Origin: Caulobacter segnis
GTDB lineage: Bacteria; Pseudomonadota; Alphaproteobacteria; Caulobacterales; Caulobacteraceae
DNA: 64,000 nucleotides
Direction: 5' to 3'
NCBI RefSeq assembly: GCF_019931575.1
Contig: NZ_CP082923.1
Location: 2,294,001-2,358,000, forward strand
In this document: piece by piece, positions 17,592 through 26,585 of the stretch
Position numbering within the stretch: the first letter of the stretch is position 1
How the letters are laid out: each line of letters starts with the position of its first letter
Notes under the pieces: generated by a model
Database searches by the model: none
Told to the model about the DNA's origin: nothing
Seen by the model: only the letters and a program-made list of their open reading frames with translations
Program-made: the position numbers and the translations under genes

Positions 17592-18351
17592 GAGCAAGCT
17601 CGGCAAGGTCCTGCTGGTCGGCGCCGGTCCGGGACCCGTGGACTTGATGACCGTCCGCGCCTTCCGCGCCGTCGAGAGCGCCCAGGCGCTGCTCTACGAC
17701 GCCCTGTGCTCGGAGGAAGCCATCGCCCTGGCGCCGCCCGGCTGCGTGCGCATCCAGACCGGCAAGCGGGCCGGCAAGCCCAGCATGAAGCAGGACGAGA
17801 TCAACCGCCTGATGCTGCGCCTGGCGCGCAAGGGCCTGCGGGTGGTGCGGCTGAAGGGCGGCGATCCGTCGATCTTCGGCCGGGTGGGCGAGGAGGCCGC
17901 GTTCCTGAACGGCTTCGGCGTCGAGACCGAGGTCGTGCCCGGCGTCACCGCCGCCTGCGCCGCCGCCGCCCAGTTCGGTTTCCCCCTGACCCATCGCGGC
18001 GAGGCCCGCCGGGTGGTCTTTACCACCGCGCGGCTGGAGGCCGGCAAGCTGTCGGGCGACTGGAGCGCCGCGGCCGATCCCGAGGCGACCCTGGCCGTCT
18101 ATATGGGCGGCGACGTCGCGGGCGACCTGGCCCAGCGGATGATCGCGGCCGGCCGGCCGGCCGACACCCCCGCCGTGGCCGTCGAGAAGGCGGGCGGCGC
18201 GGACGCCAGGCTCTATCCGGCCACCTTGGCCACCCTGGCCGAACGCGTGGCGGAAGCCGGCGACGGGCCGCTGCTGATCGTGGTCGGCGAGGTCGCCGCC
18301 CAGGCCCACGCGGTCTCCGAGATCGTCGAGCGAGGCCGCCGCACGGCCTGA
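17581..18351 (+). CDS. cobA: Uroporphyrinogen-III C-methyltransferase (siroheme synthesis)
   Basis: A protein of 256 residues, the length of the single-domain SAM-dependent methyltransferases that make precorrin-2. Signatures seen are VGAGPGPVDLMTVRA at the start, VVRLKGGDPSIFGR in the middle and VVPGVTAACAAAA. It lacks the CysG N-terminal dehydrogenase/ferrochelatase half, so that step must come from another gene. Its place as last gene of the nitrate operon fits supply of siroheme to NirB. The ATG lies inside the nasA end. Confidence 0.93.
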   Translation: MSVESKLGKVLLVGAGPGPVDLMTVRAFRAVESAQALLYDALCSEEAIALAPPGCVRIQTGKRAGKPSMKQDEINRLMLRLARKGLRVVRLKGGDPSIFGRVGEEAAFLNGFGVETEVVPGVTAACAAAAQFGFPLTHRGEARRVVFTTARLEAGKLSGDWSAAADPEATLAVYMGGDVAGDLAQRMIAAGRPADTPAVAVEKAGGADARLYPATLATLAERVAEAGDGPLLIVVGEVAAQAHAVSEIVERGRRTA

Positions 18352-18439
18352 CGCCCGCAATACTGACAGTAGGGTGGCAGCAGGCCCTCTCTAGAACGGT
18401 GTCCAGCGAGCGAACGACGCCAATCGAGAGGGACGACCC

Positions 18440-18847
18440 ATGCTGAAGACCTATACCGGCGGCTGCCACTGCGGCGCGGTCCGTTACGAGGCCAAGATCG
18501 ACCTGGCGGCCGGCACGGGTCGCTGCAACTGCTCGATCTGCGCCAAGACCCGCTCGTGGGGCGCGCTGCTCAAGCCGGACGCCTTCCGCCTCCTGGCCGG
18601 CCGGGACCATCTGGGCGCCTATCAGTTCGGCACGATGAGCGGCGACCATCGCTTCTGCACGACTTGCGGCGTGCGGGTGTACGGCGAGGCCAATGTCGAA
18701 CAGTTGGGTGGTGAGGTCGTCTCGGTTCAGGTGGCCACGCTGGACGCCGATCCCGAGGAGTTGGCCGCCGCGCCGATCAACTACGGCAACGGTCGTGACA
18801 ATCTCTGGTGGGAGCAGCCCAGCGCGGCGGAAATGCGCTACCTGTAG
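18440..18847 (+). CDS. GFA/CENP-V family zinc protein
   Basis: A protein of 135 residues with the cysteine pattern of the glutathione-dependent formaldehyde-activating (GFA)/CENP-V fold: [12 protein letters not shown] near the start, [11 protein letters not shown] at about residue 31 and [12 protein letters not shown] at about residue 72. These cysteines bind two zinc ions. Family members are mostly of unknown activity; formaldehyde activation by Gfa has been disputed. An 88-base gap after cobA separates it from the nitrate operon, and the next gene follows by 7 bases. Confidence 0.85.
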   Translation: MLKTYTGGCHCGAVRYEAKIDLAAGTGRCNCSICAKTRSWGALLKPDAFRLLAGRDHLGAYQFGTMSGDHRFCTTCGVRVYGEANVEQLGGEVVSVQVATLDADPEELAAAPINYGNGRDNLWWEQPSAAEMRYL

Positions 18848-18854
18848 GGCCGCC

Positions 18855-19373
18855 ATGACCAGCCTTCGCTTCCAGGCCCGGATCGAGATCAACGGCATAA
18901 ACCCGTTCGTTCCGGTCGAACCTGGACAGGCCGCGCGCCTGCGCGAAGGCTGGCGCAAGCCGATGCCGGTGCGGGTCCAGATCAATGGCGCGCCCGCCCA
19001 GCCCTGGCGGATCAACATGATGCCCCGGGGCGATGGCGGCTTCTTCCTCTATCTGCACGGCGAGGTCCGCGAAGCGGCCGGCGCGGCGGTGGGCGACACG
19101 GTCGAGGTGTCCATCGCCTTCGACGACGCCTATCGTGGCGGTCCGGCCCATCCCATGCCCGAGGCGTTCTCGGACGGGCTGAAGCGGGACCAGGCCGCCG
19201 CCAAGGCCTGGGCGGCCCTGACGCCCAGTCTTCAGAAGGAAGCGCTGCGCCGCTTCGCCAGCGTGAGGTCCGAGGCCGCCAAGGCGCGCAACATCGAGGC
19301 GGCCCTGGCGGTGCTGGGCGGCGAGGCGGGTCGGTTCATGGCCCGCGACTGGAAGGGCGGCGCGGTCGTCTAG
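18855..19373 (+). CDS. DUF1905 / YdeI-like (OmpD-associated) family protein
   Basis: A protein of 172 residues. The N-terminal part (residues 1-90, FQARIEINGINPFVPV and the INMMPRGDGGFFLYLHG stretch) fits the DUF1905 beta-barrel domain. The C-terminal helical part (ALTPSLQKEALRRFASVRSEAAKARNI) fits the YdeI/bacteriocin-protection helix domain. Function is not known. It follows the GFA gene by 7 bases and probably shares its transcript. Its stop overlaps that of the convergent metC gene within a CTAG palindrome. Confidence 0.7.
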   Translation: MTSLRFQARIEINGINPFVPVEPGQAARLREGWRKPMPVRVQINGAPAQPWRINMMPRGDGGFFLYLHGEVREAAGAAVGDTVEVSIAFDDAYRGGPAHPMPEAFSDGLKRDQAAAKAWAALTPSLQKEALRRFASVRSEAAKARNIEAALAVLGGEAGRFMARDWKGGAVV

Positions 19374-20518
19374 ACCAGCTTCTCGAACGCCTGATCGAGA
19401 TCGGCCTTCAGGTCGTCGACGTTCTCGAGGCCAATGTGCAGGCGCAGCAGTGGCCCTTCCAGCTCCACGGGAACCGAGCGGTTCTTCAGCTGCGGGTCGC
19501 AGTGGATGGCCAGGCTTTCGTAGCCGCCCCACGAGAAGCCCAGGCCGAACAGCTGCAAGGCGTCCAGGAAGGCGTGGACGGCGCGCTGCGAGCGGGGCTT
19601 CAGTACGACGCCGAACAGGCCGCAGGCGCCGCTGAAGTCGCGCTTCCACAGGGCGTGGCCGGGATCGTCGGGCAGCGCGGGGTGCAGCACGCGCGACACC
19701 TCCGGCCGGCCTTGCAGCCAGCGGGCGATCGCCAGGCCGCTATCCTGGTGCCGCGCCAGGCGAGTCGACAGGGTCCGCAGGCCGCGCAGCATGGTGTAGG
19801 CGTCGTCGGGCGAGACCGACCAGCCGATGTCCCACATGGCGTCGCCAAGCTGGTTGCCGATCACCGTGTCCATGGTGGTCGCCGATCCCATGAAACAGTC
19901 CGAATGGCCGCCGACATATTTGGTCAGGGCCTGGACGCTGATCGTCACGCCGTGCGCTAGCGGCTTGAAATAGAGGCCGGCCGCCCAGGTGTTGTCGATC
20001 AGGGTGATGATGCCCCGGTCGTTGGCGGCCTTGGCGATGGCCGGGACGTCCTGCATCTCGAAGGTCAGGGAGCCGGGCGCCTCCAGCAGGATCAGCCGTG
20101 TCTTGGGCGTCGCCAGGGCCATCAGGGCGTCGGGCGCCAGGGCTGGGTCGTAATAGGTCGTCGTGACGCCGAAGCGGGTCAGCACGCGGTCGCAGAACCG
20201 GCGGGTGGGCTTGTAGGCGCTGTCGACCACCAGGATCTCGTCGCCAGCCTTCAGCACCGCCAGCATGGCGCCGGTGATCGCCGCCAGGCCCGACGGATAG
20301 AGCGTCACGTCCGGCGAGCCCTCCAGCTCGGCCAAAGCCCTCTGCAGGGCGGCGGGCGAGGAGAGGCCGGTGATGCCGTAGGTGATCTGGTTGTCGTCGT
20401 ACAGCGACGCGGCGTTGGGCAGCAGGACCGTCGAGCCGCGCTGGATCGGCGGATTGACCACCCGGGCCAGGTTTGTCGGCTCGGAGCCCTTGCGGATCAG
20501 GCGGGTTTCTTCATCCAT
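19370..20518 (-). CDS. metC: Cystathionine beta-lyase (PLP-dependent Cys/Met metabolism enzyme)
   Basis: A protein of 382 residues of the Cys/Met PLP family. The PLP lysine lies in SVQALTKYVGGHSD, with the preceding phosphate-binding YPSGLAAITGA and the IDNTWAAG motif carrying the PLP-contacting Asp. These details (TWAAG and short loops) fit cystathionine beta-lyase better than gamma-synthase. It makes homocysteine, pyruvate and ammonia from cystathionine. ATG 20518 (MDEETRLIRKG) fits the family; 21 upstream in-frame residues are not conserved in character. It is divergent from the amino-acid-binding lipoprotein. Confidence 0.9.
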   Translation of the reverse strand: MDEETRLIRKGSEPTNLARVVNPPIQRGSTVLLPNAASLYDDNQITYGITGLSSPAALQRALAELEGSPDVTLYPSGLAAITGAMLAVLKAGDEILVVDSAYKPTRRFCDRVLTRFGVTTTYYDPALAPDALMALATPKTRLILLEAPGSLTFEMQDVPAIAKAANDRGIITLIDNTWAAGLYFKPLAHGVTISVQALTKYVGGHSDCFMGSATTMDTVIGNQLGDAMWDIGWSVSPDDAYTMLRGLRTLSTRLARHQDSGLAIARWLQGRPEVSRVLHPALPDDPGHALWKRDFSGACGLFGVVLKPRSQRAVHAFLDALQLFGLGFSWGGYESLAIHCDPQLKNRSVPVELEGPLLRLHIGLENVDDLKADLDQAFEKLV

Positions 20519-20592
20519 GGGGGCACTCTTCGGCGACGCGGCGTAGAGCTTGTGGTTTAAGGCCAGCCGCGCGCGGTTCAAGGAGCGATCGG

Positions 20593-21675
20593 GTGTCGAC
20601 GCGTTTCAGTTTGGCGATTTTGGCGGTGCTGGCCCTGGCCAGCTGCGATCGTCCCGCATCGTCTCCCGATCCCGCGCCGGCCGAGACGGTCGCCCCGCTG
20701 AAGATCAAGCCCGCCGCGCCCAGCCCGACCCTGAAGGCCGTCCGCGCGCGCGGGACCCTGCGCTGCGGGGTCAATCCCGAGCTGCCGGGCTTCGCCTTCC
20801 GTGACAATGGCGGCCGCTGGCGCGGATTCAATGTCGACTTCTGCCGAGCCCTGGCCGCCGCCGTGCTGGGCGAGCCCGACAAGGTGACCTTCGTTCCCCT
20901 CGGCAACGACGAGCGGATCTCGGCCCTGCGCTCGGGCAAGGTCGACGTCCTGTGGCGCAATACCTCGTGGACCTTCTCGCGCGACGCCGGCGACCAGCTG
21001 GACATGGCGGCGATCTCCTATTTCGATGGCCAGGGTTTCCTGGTCCGCCGCAGCCTGAACCTGACCAGCGCCGTCGAGCTGAACACCGCCAAGATCTGCG
21101 TCCAGAGCAACGCCACCTCGGCCCAGAACCTGGAGGACTTCTTCCGTTCACGCGGCATCGCCTACACGGCCATGGTGTTCGACAGCGAGGAGCAGACCCG
21201 CGCGGCCTACCAGGCTGACAAGTGCGACGCCCTGACCGCCGACATCTCGGCCCTGGCGGCGGCGCGGTCGGTGCTGGACGATCCGGGCGCGCATGTCATC
21301 CTGCCCGACGCCATCTCCAAGGAGCCGTTGGGGCCGCTGGTGCGCCAGGATGATCCGGCCTGGACCGGCATCGTCCGCTGGACCCTCGACGCCCTGATCC
21401 TGGCCGAGGAGCATGGGGTGACCAAGGCCAACGCCAAGGAGATGAAGGCCGGCGCCGATCCCGAGGCGCGGCGGCTGCTGGGCGAGGGCGGCTACGGCGC
21501 CATGCTGGGCCTGGACGCCGACTGGGCCTATCGCGCCATCACCGCCGGCGGCAACTACGGCGAGATCTTCGAGCGCGACATCGGCGGTGGGTCGGCGCTG
21601 AAGCTGGACCGCGGCCTGAACGCTCTGTGGAACGCCCAGAAGCCCGGCCTGCTGTACGCGCCGCCGATGCGGTGA
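20593..21675 (+). CDS. Amino-acid ABC transporter substrate-binding lipoprotein (AapJ-like), without transporter partners
   Basis: A protein of 360 residues starting at GTG 20593 with AGGAG about 8 bases upstream. The signal peptide ends in lipobox LASC, so it is a lipoprotein. A linker rich in Pro and Ala precedes the binding domain (RARGTLRCGVNPELPGFAF, GFNVDFCRALAAAVLG, LRSGKVDVLWRNTSWTFSRD), which is close to AapJ/BztA general L-amino-acid binding proteins. No permease or ATPase gene is adjacent; an ABC set at 37.5-39.7 kb has its own binding protein. It may feed a distant transporter or act as a sensor. Confidence 0.85.
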   Translation: MSTRFSLAILAVLALASCDRPASSPDPAPAETVAPLKIKPAAPSPTLKAVRARGTLRCGVNPELPGFAFRDNGGRWRGFNVDFCRALAAAVLGEPDKVTFVPLGNDERISALRSGKVDVLWRNTSWTFSRDAGDQLDMAAISYFDGQGFLVRRSLNLTSAVELNTAKICVQSNATSAQNLEDFFRSRGIAYTAMVFDSEEQTRAAYQADKCDALTADISALAAARSVLDDPGAHVILPDAISKEPLGPLVRQDDPAWTGIVRWTLDALILAEEHGVTKANAKEMKAGADPEARRLLGEGGYGAMLGLDADWAYRAITAGGNYGEIFERDIGGGSALKLDRGLNALWNAQKPGLLYAPPMR

Positions 21676-22533
21676 TCAGGTCGCGGGGCCCGTGGCCACC
21701 GGCGTATCCGCCAGGCCGCCCCATTCGGTCCACGAGCCGTCGTAGACGGCCGAGCGCGGCCTGCCCATGCGGAACAGGGCCAGGGCCACGACCGAGGCGG
21801 TGATGCCCGAGCCGCAGGTCGAGACGATCGGCTTGTCGATGTCGACGCCGGCGGCCTCGAACACCGTCTTCAGCCTGTCGGCCGGCAGCATCGTGCCGTC
21901 CGGGGCGATCAGGGCCGAGAGCGGGATGTTACGGGCGCCGGGCATGTGGCCGCCGCGCAGGCCAGCGCGGGGTTCGGGATCGCGGCCCTCGAAGCGGCCG
22001 GCGGCGCGGGCGTCGATGATCTGCTCGTCGCCGGTCTCGACGACGCCGCGCATCTGCTCCAGCGAGCGATAGATGTCGGCCTGCCAGCGCGGGGTGAAGT
22101 GACGTTCCTGCGGCGAGGCGGGACCGTCCTCGATCGGACGGCCCTCGGCGATCCATTTGGGCAGGCCGCCGTCCAGCACCACGACATCCTCGTGGCCCAT
22201 GGCGCGGAAGTGCCACCAGGCGCGGGCGGCCGGCAGGATGCCGGTGGTGTCGTAGACGACGATCCGCGACCCGTCGCCCAGGCCCAGCTTCTTGACCCTC
22301 GAGGCGAACTTGGTCGCCGTCGGGATCATGTGCGGCAGGTCGCTGGTCTCGTCGGAGATGTCGTCGATGTCGAAGAACACCGCGCCGGGGATGTGGGCGG
22401 CCAGGAACTCCTTGCCCGGATCGCGCTGGGCGGCCGGCATGTGCCAAGAGGCGTCGACCACGCGCACGTCCGGCGCGTCGAGATGGTCGGCCAGCCAGGC
22501 GGTGGAGACCAGCGGATCGGACGGGGTGCTCAT
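21676..22533 (-). CDS. sseA: 3-mercaptopyruvate sulfurtransferase (tandem rhodanese)
   Basis: A protein of 285 residues with two rhodanese domains (about 1-145 and 155-280). The N-terminal one has the inactive WHMPAAQRDP and HIPGAVFFDIDDISD signatures. The C-terminal one carries the catalytic loop CGSGITAS, the mercaptopyruvate-sulfurtransferase form rather than thiosulfate sulfurtransferase. It transfers sulfur from 3-mercaptopyruvate to acceptors such as thiols or cyanide. It lies among other sulfur amino-acid genes and is followed by the binding lipoprotein on the other strand. Confidence 0.93.
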   Translation of the reverse strand: MSTPSDPLVSTAWLADHLDAPDVRVVDASWHMPAAQRDPGKEFLAAHIPGAVFFDIDDISDETSDLPHMIPTATKFASRVKKLGLGDGSRIVVYDTTGILPAARAWWHFRAMGHEDVVVLDGGLPKWIAEGRPIEDGPASPQERHFTPRWQADIYRSLEQMRGVVETGDEQIIDARAAGRFEGRDPEPRAGLRGGHMPGARNIPLSALIAPDGTMLPADRLKTVFEAAGVDIDKPIVSTCGSGITASVVALALFRMGRPRSAVYDGSWTEWGGLADTPVATGPAT

Positions 22534-22606
22534 GGGGACGCCTTCTCAGGATCTGACTCGCGGCAACATCGCCGCCGAGCGCCGCGATCGCAAGCGTGAT
22601 CCAGGC

Positions 22607-23617
22607 CTAGATCCAAGGCGGCGTCGGCAGGCCCTTTTCCGCGAGGAACTCGGGATTGAACAGCTTGGACTGATAGCGCGAGCCGTGGTCGCACAGGATG
22701 GTCACGATGGTGTGGCCAGGGCCCAGTTCCTTGGCCAGCTTGATCGCGCCGGCGATGTTGATGCCCGACGAGCCGCCCAGGCACAGGCCCTCGTATTGAA
22801 CGAGGTCGTAGATGACGTGCAGCATCTCCTCGTCGGTGACGCGGAACGGGAAGTCGACGGCCAGATCCTCCAGATTGGCGGTGACGCGGCCCTGGCCGAT
22901 GCCCTCGCTGATCGAGGTCCCCTCGGCCTTCAGCTCGCCGTCCTTGTACCAGCTGAAGAGCGAGGCGCCGTAGGGGTCGGCCAGGCCAATCTTCACGCCG
23001 GGCTTGCGCTCGCGCAGCGCCGCGGCGACGCCGGCCAGCGTGCCGCCAGAGCCCACCGCGCAGATGAAGCCGTCGACCGCGCCGCCAGTCTGCGCGAAGA
23101 TCTCCGGGCCGGTGGTGCGATAGTGGGCCTCGCGGTTGGCGACGTTGTCGAACTGGTTGGCCCAGATCGCGCCATTGGGCTCGGTCTTGGCGAGTTCCTC
23201 GGCCAACCGCCCGGAATAACGGACATAATTGTCGGGGTTGGAGTAGGGGGCGGCGTCCACCTCGACCAGCTCGGCGCCCAGCAGGCGGATGGCGTCCTTC
23301 TTCTCCTGGCTCTGGGTGCGCGGGATGACGATCGTCGTCTTGTAGCCCAGCGCCGAGGCGACCATGGCCAGGCCGATGCCGGTGTTGCCGGCCGTGCCCT
23401 CGACGATGCGGCCGCCGGGCTTCAGCAGGCCCTTGGCCTCGGCGTCGCGGATGATGCCCAGCGCGGCGCGGTCCTTGACCGACTGGCCGGGGTTCATGAA
23501 CTCGGCCTTGCCCAGGATCTCGCAGCCCGTGGCCTCGCTGGCGCGCTGGAGGCGGATCAGCGGGGTGTTTCCGATCGCGTCCAGGACGGTGGGGAGAACG
23601 CTGGGCAGGGCGGTCAT
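22607..23617 (-). CDS. cysK: Cysteine synthase / PLP-dependent beta-replacement enzyme
   Basis: A protein of 336 residues of fold-type II. The PLP lysine is in NPGQSVKDRAA, the substrate loop is EGTAGNTGIG and the phosphate-binding Gly stretch is GSGGTLAGVAAAL. The C-terminal LCLGGSSGINIAGA motif is conserved. It makes cysteine from O-acetylserine and sulfide; a cystathionine beta-synthase-like role cannot be excluded because the TAGNTG loop differs from TSGNTG of CysK. ATG 23617 was chosen; the frame extends upstream without similarity. It lies upstream of sseA on the same strand, 73 bases apart. Confidence 0.88.
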   Translation of the reverse strand: MTALPSVLPTVLDAIGNTPLIRLQRASEATGCEILGKAEFMNPGQSVKDRAALGIIRDAEAKGLLKPGGRIVEGTAGNTGIGLAMVASALGYKTTIVIPRTQSQEKKDAIRLLGAELVEVDAAPYSNPDNYVRYSGRLAEELAKTEPNGAIWANQFDNVANREAHYRTTGPEIFAQTGGAVDGFICAVGSGGTLAGVAAALRERKPGVKIGLADPYGASLFSWYKDGELKAEGTSISEGIGQGRVTANLEDLAVDFPFRVTDEEMLHVIYDLVQYEGLCLGGSSGINIAGAIKLAKELGPGHTIVTILCDHGSRYQSKLFNPEFLAEKGLPTPPWI

Positions 23618-23799
23618 GATGGGCCTTCGAGGGACGTCTTGGATCGCTGGTAGATCGTGCCGCGCCCCGCCAGCGCAACCCCAATTTTCCTGAACGCGGA
23701 TGAGCCCGGCCGACAAAGCCTGAGCCCGGCCATAGGTTTGGCGGGCTATCCACAGGTCTGGCGTTTCGATACAGAGCCGATTGGCTTGGTATTCGGCGC

Positions 23800-25029
23800 C
23801 TAGCTCCGGCTCAGGCCCAGCTGGATCACGTTCGTCCGCTCGGTGCGGAAGCCGGCCTCGCAATAGCTGAGATAGAACCGCCACAGCCGCCGGAAGCGCT
23901 CGTCGAAGCCGTCCTTGCGGATGTCGCTCCAGGCGGCCTCGAAGCGGCGACCCCATTCGGCCAGGGTGTCGGCATAGTTCTGGCCGAAGCGCTTGAGATC
24001 GCTCCATTCCAGGCCCGCGCGCTCGGTCTCTTCCTTCAGGCGCGCCTCGCTGGGCAACATGCCGCCTGGGAAGATGTAGCGCTGGATGAAGTCGGTGCGG
24101 CCGCGGTACTTCGAGAACAGCTCGTCGCGGATGGTGATGATCTGCAGGCCCGCGCGGCCGCCGGGCCTCAGGGTCTCGCGGATCTTGTCGAAATAGGCCG
24201 GCCAGTAGGCCTCGCCCACCGCCTCGAACATCTCGATGGAGGCGACAGCGTCATACTGGCCCTGGACGTCCCGATAGTCGATCAGCTGGATGTCCGCCTT
24301 TTCCGAAAGGCCCTGTTCGAACAGGCGCTTGCGGGCGAAATCGTACTGGGCCTGGGAGATGGTGATGCCGGTGACCCTGGCCCCGACCTCCTTGGCCGCG
24401 AACTCGGCGAAGCCGCCCCAGCCGCAGCCGATCTCCAGCACGTGCTTGCCCGGCGTCAGATCGATGGTCCGCGCCAGGGCCGCGTACTTGGCGGCTTGCG
24501 CCTCGGGCAGGGGCTGGTTGGGCCGCTCGTACAGGGCCGACGAGTAGGTCATGCTGGGGTCCAGCCAGCGCGAATAGAAGCCGTTGCCCAGGTCGTAGTG
24601 GGCGTGGATGTTGCGCTTGGAGCCGGCCCGGCTGTTGCCGTGCAGCAGGTGGTAGAGGACGTTGACCGCGCGCATCACCGGATTGCCCGACAGCAGCGCC
24701 GACAGCCGGTCGAAGTTCAGCGAGAAGGCCTCCAGCACGGCCGACAGGTCCGGCGTCTCCCATTCGCCGGCCATGAAGCCCTCGGCGAAGCCGATGGTCC
24801 CGGCCGAGAAGGCGCGGCGGATGAAGTTGTAGTCGTTGATCCGAACGATCGCGTCCGGTCCGGGCTGGTCGCCCGTGACCCTCAGGGTCTTGCCGGTTGG
24901 CAGGATCCAGGTGACCGAACCCGTGTCCCAGTTGGTCGCCACCACGCGAAGAGCGGCGCGGAAGGCCGTCGGCGCGGCCTTCAGGTCGGGATCGTTCCAG
25001 AGCGCAGTATCCAAGGCGAGGCCTCGCAT
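23800..25029 (-). CDS. cfa: Cyclopropane-fatty-acyl-phospholipid synthase family SAM methyltransferase
   Basis: A protein of 409 residues. An N-terminal domain (about 1-110) is followed by the SAM-binding methyltransferase domain with LEIGCGWGGFAEFA at about residue 190 and the EMFEAVGEAYWPAYF stretch. The tail PGGMLPSEARLKEE is typical of CFA synthases. It transfers a methylene group to unsaturated fatty acyl chains of membrane lipids. Length is close to E. coli Cfa (382). A 182-base gap follows toward cysK. Confidence 0.9.
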   Translation of the reverse strand: MRGLALDTALWNDPDLKAAPTAFRAALRVVATNWDTGSVTWILPTGKTLRVTGDQPGPDAIVRINDYNFIRRAFSAGTIGFAEGFMAGEWETPDLSAVLEAFSLNFDRLSALLSGNPVMRAVNVLYHLLHGNSRAGSKRNIHAHYDLGNGFYSRWLDPSMTYSSALYERPNQPLPEAQAAKYAALARTIDLTPGKHVLEIGCGWGGFAEFAAKEVGARVTGITISQAQYDFARKRLFEQGLSEKADIQLIDYRDVQGQYDAVASIEMFEAVGEAYWPAYFDKIRETLRPGGRAGLQIITIRDELFSKYRGRTDFIQRYIFPGGMLPSEARLKEETERAGLEWSDLKRFGQNYADTLAEWGRRFEAAWSDIRKDGFDERFRRLWRFYLSYCEAGFRTERTNVIQLGLSRS

Positions 25030-25084
25030 CCGGTGACGCGTTTATTAACGCTGTTAACCACCGTTTCGTAAAGCCCCGGCTCAG

Positions 25085-26524
25085 CTAGAGGCTGCGGTAA
25101 GCCTCCATCGCCTTTTCGCGCGCTTGAGCGTGGTCCACGATCGGTCTTCCATAGAGACGTTTGGCGGCGGCCGGCAGATGCAAGGCCCAGGTCCACGGCT
25201 TGTGGATAACGTCGTCGGGAACGCTGGCCAGCTCCGGAATCCAGCGCCGGACATAGGCGCCCCTCGGGTCGAACTTCTCGCCCTGGGCGATGGGATTGAA
25301 GATCCGGAAATAGGGCGAGGCGTCGGCGCCGCTGCCGGCCACCCACTGCCAGTTGCCGACATTGTTGGGCAGGTCGGCGTCGACCAGGGTGTCCCAGAAC
25401 CAGGCCTCGCCCTCGCGCCAGTCGACCAGCAGGTGCTTGATCAGGAACGAGGCGACGATCATCCGCACGCGGTTGTGCATGAAGCCGGTGGCCCATAGCT
25501 CGCGCATGCCGGCGTCGACGATGGGGTAGCCGGTCTCGCCCTTCGTCCAGGCCTCGAAGGCGGCGTGGTTCTTCACCCATGGAAAGGCGTCGAACTCGGG
25601 CTTGAAGTTGCGGGTCGGCAGGTCCGGCCAATGGAACAGGATGGCGTGGTTGAATTCGCGCCAGCCGATCTCGGACAGGAATTTCTCGACCTCGGCGGCG
25701 GGGGCGTCGCCGTGCTCGGCGGCGTTGCGGGCGGCCAGCCAGACCTGGCGCGGGCCGATCTCGCCGAAATGCAGGTGCGGCGACAGGCAGGACGTGGCCT
25801 CGACGCCCGGCAGATCCCGCTTCTCGCCATAGCCATCGACCGGCCCCGACAGGAAAGCGTCCAGCTGCGCCAACGCCCCGGCCTCGCCGGGCGTCCAGAG
25901 GCCGAACCCCTTGGACCAGTCGGGCTTGCTCGGATGCAGGCCCCAGGTTTCGAGGCTTTCAGCGCGGGGGAAATGCTCCGGCGCTTTCAACGCCTTGGGC
26001 GCGGGATCCACGGTGACGTGGCTCAGGTGCTCGCGCGCCGCGCGCCAGTAGGGCGTGAAGACCTTGTAGGGCTGACCCGCCCCGTTCTTGACGGTCCAGG
26101 GCTCGTTCAGCAGGCCGGCGTTGAAGCTCTGGCCATCGACGCCGGCGTCCTTCAGGCGGGTCTTGATCGCGGTGTCGCGGTCGATGCTGGCCTTGTCGTA
26201 GAGCCGGTTCCACAGCACGCCGGTCGCGCCGGCGTGGCGGATGACGTCGTCCAGCACCTCGGCGGCGACGCCCTTGCGCAGCACCAGCCTATTGCCAAGC
26301 TTCTCAAGGCTTTCACCCAGGCTCTTCAGCGACTTGTCCAGCCACCACAGCGAGGCCGCGCCCCTCGGGCGCAGGCCAGGCGTCTCGTCGAGGACGTAGA
26401 GGCAGATCACGGGGCGGCCGCTGTCGGCGGCATGGCGCAGGGCGGGATTGTCGGCTATGCGCAGGTCGTTGCGGAACCAGACGATGATGGCCCCACTGTC
26501 GTCACTGTTCTTCCGCACTTGCAC
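25085..26524 (-). CDS. phrB: Deoxyribodipyrimidine photolyase (class I CPD photolyase family)
   Basis: A protein of 479 residues. The N-terminal antenna domain starts IIVWFRNDLRIADNPAL. The FAD-binding C-terminal domain has LSPHLHFGEIGPRQVW, the WREF motif and TGYPIVDAGMRELWATGFMHNR, then DLPNNVGNWQWVAGSG. It repairs cyclobutane pyrimidine dimers using blue light. The frame begins at GTG 26524, but AGGA sits only two bases before it; GTG 26518, two codons further in, is better spaced. It is divergent from kdsA. Confidence 0.92.
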   Translation of the reverse strand: MQVRKNSDDSGAIIVWFRNDLRIADNPALRHAADSGRPVICLYVLDETPGLRPRGAASLWWLDKSLKSLGESLEKLGNRLVLRKGVAAEVLDDVIRHAGATGVLWNRLYDKASIDRDTAIKTRLKDAGVDGQSFNAGLLNEPWTVKNGAGQPYKVFTPYWRAAREHLSHVTVDPAPKALKAPEHFPRAESLETWGLHPSKPDWSKGFGLWTPGEAGALAQLDAFLSGPVDGYGEKRDLPGVEATSCLSPHLHFGEIGPRQVWLAARNAAEHGDAPAAEVEKFLSEIGWREFNHAILFHWPDLPTRNFKPEFDAFPWVKNHAAFEAWTKGETGYPIVDAGMRELWATGFMHNRVRMIVASFLIKHLLVDWREGEAWFWDTLVDADLPNNVGNWQWVAGSGADASPYFRIFNPIAQGEKFDPRGAYVRRWIPELASVPDDVIHKPWTWALHLPAAAKRLYGRPIVDHAQAREKAMEAYRSL

Positions 26525-26585
26525 CGTCCTGCCCGAAGGGTCACCTCTTGGGCGCCCGAAGTCCTAATACGCCGGAATACTCGCC

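Noticed and set aside
25041..25060. TTAACGCTGTTAACC as a CtrA box
   Set aside because: The half-sites are 5 bases apart, not the 7 needed for TTAA-N7-TTAA.
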